A stretch of DNA of 6,550 nt from an uncultured Eubacteriales bacterium (GTDB lineage: Bacteria > Bacillota > Clostridia > Lachnospirales > Lachnospiraceae): the NCBI GenBank assembly GCA_900313855.1, contig OMSZ01000182.1, forward strand, positions 1 to 6,550. The letters are read 5' to 3'. The notes below the pieces were generated by a model. It was not told where the DNA came from, did not search any database, and was given only the letters and a program-made list of their open reading frames with translations. The position numbers were made by a program, and so were the translations under genes. Shown here one piece after another: positions 6,472 to 6,550 of this stretch; position 1 is the first letter of the stretch, and every line of letters begins with the position of its first letter.

Positions 6472-6543
6472 ACTCAGTCGGAGAAATCCCCCACCTCTAA
6501 GCTTAGGTGTAGGTGGGGGTTATGTCAAACTATACTCAGTCGG
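6472..6543 (+). repeat. 10-bp direct repeat flanking the hairpin
   Basis: ACTCAGTCGG occurs at 6472-6481 and again at 6534-6543, 62 bases apart, bracketing the IS-like hairpin. A third copy lies at 6195-6204 within sdaAA. The copies are exact. They could be part of the mobile element's end, the trace of a duplication, or chance. Confidence 0.7.
6484..6528 (+). mobile_element. IS200/IS605-family right-end-like hairpin, no transposase in the window
   Basis: A perfect 9-bp stem (CCCCCACCT at 6488-6496 with AGGTGGGGG at 6511-6519) encloses the 10-bp palindrome CTAAGCTTAG and an unpaired GTGT, giving an imperfect hairpin. Immediately 5' of the stem foot is GAAAT (6483-6487). A few bases 3' is TCAA (6525-6528). 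In IS608, the studied model of the family, the right end is a subterminal hairpin with a GAAT guide at its 5' foot and a TCAA cleavage site downstream, so the arrangement matches. This hairpin type is also, from memory, common after tnpB in Clostridia, where the right end doubles as the omega-RNA scaffold. No tnpA or tnpB lies between sdaAA and this site, so it is a solo end, a short non-autonomous (MITE/PATE-like) copy, or one end of an element lying beyond the window in inverted orientation. The left boundary is not determined. Confidence 0.55.
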
Positions 6544-6550
6544 GGTACAA

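Noticed and set aside
6379..6504. GGATCC, TCTAGA, GGTACC and AAGCTT sites lie close together, recalling a cloning polylinker.
   Set aside because: Order and spacing do not match a common polylinker. Each lies in a natural palindrome, and the AAGCTT sits in the loop of the IS-type hairpin, so vector contamination is not supported.
6355..6550. Frame open from a GTG at 6355 to the window edge (about 65 codons), crossing the T-run and the IS-like hairpin.
   Set aside because: No ribosome binding site, low-complexity Phe run from the T tract, and it runs through structured non-coding sequence. I do not see a protein family in it. It cannot be excluded that the part after 6427 is a tnpB remnant.

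Overview
The window is a moderately AT-rich piece of bacterial chromosome with all recognisable genes on the + strand and closely packed. Strong purine-rich Shine-Dalgarno sites, protein sequences of Firmicutes type and a two-subunit iron-sulfur serine dehydratase point to an anaerobic Clostridia member. Lachnospiraceae (Butyrivibrio/Roseburia-like) is my best guess; this is inference from sequence style, not a database match.

Positions 1-3284 carry four genes of a branched-chain amino acid type (LIV/HAAT) ABC importer: the 3' part of the permease livH, the second permease livM, and the ATPases livG and livF. The substrate-binding protein (livK/livJ) is not in the window and would be expected upstream. 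livG and livF overlap by one base (TGATG), which suggests translational coupling. Positions 3311-4645, only 26 bases after livF, encode a class III PLP-dependent aminotransferase. It resembles the taurine:2-oxoglutarate / taurine:pyruvate (omega-amino acid) branch, but its substrate cannot be fixed from sequence. Positions 4693-6233 encode the beta (sdaAB) and alpha (sdaAA) subunits of iron-sulfur L-serine dehydratase, which makes pyruvate and ammonia from serine.

The spacing suggests one long operon, perhaps with an internal promoter before sdaAB. A plausible joint role is uptake of an amino acid or omega-amino acid, its transamination, and supply of pyruvate (as amino acceptor or carbon source) from serine. 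This is inference from gene order.

The last 317 bases (6234-6550) hold no convincing protein gene but are rich in inverted repeats. First comes an extended -10 promoter-like site just after sdaAA. An 11-bp hairpin follows, then a long-range 9-bp stem closing on nine T residues, as in a terminator. Together these could be the 3' end of the operon or a separate structured RNA of about 170 nt. Next is a hairpin with the hallmarks of an IS200/IS605-family right end (6484-6528), with no transposase or tnpB beside it in the window. A 10-bp direct repeat (ACTCAGTCGG) flanks that hairpin and occurs a third time inside the 3' end of sdaAA. This tail is the part of the window most worth a second look.
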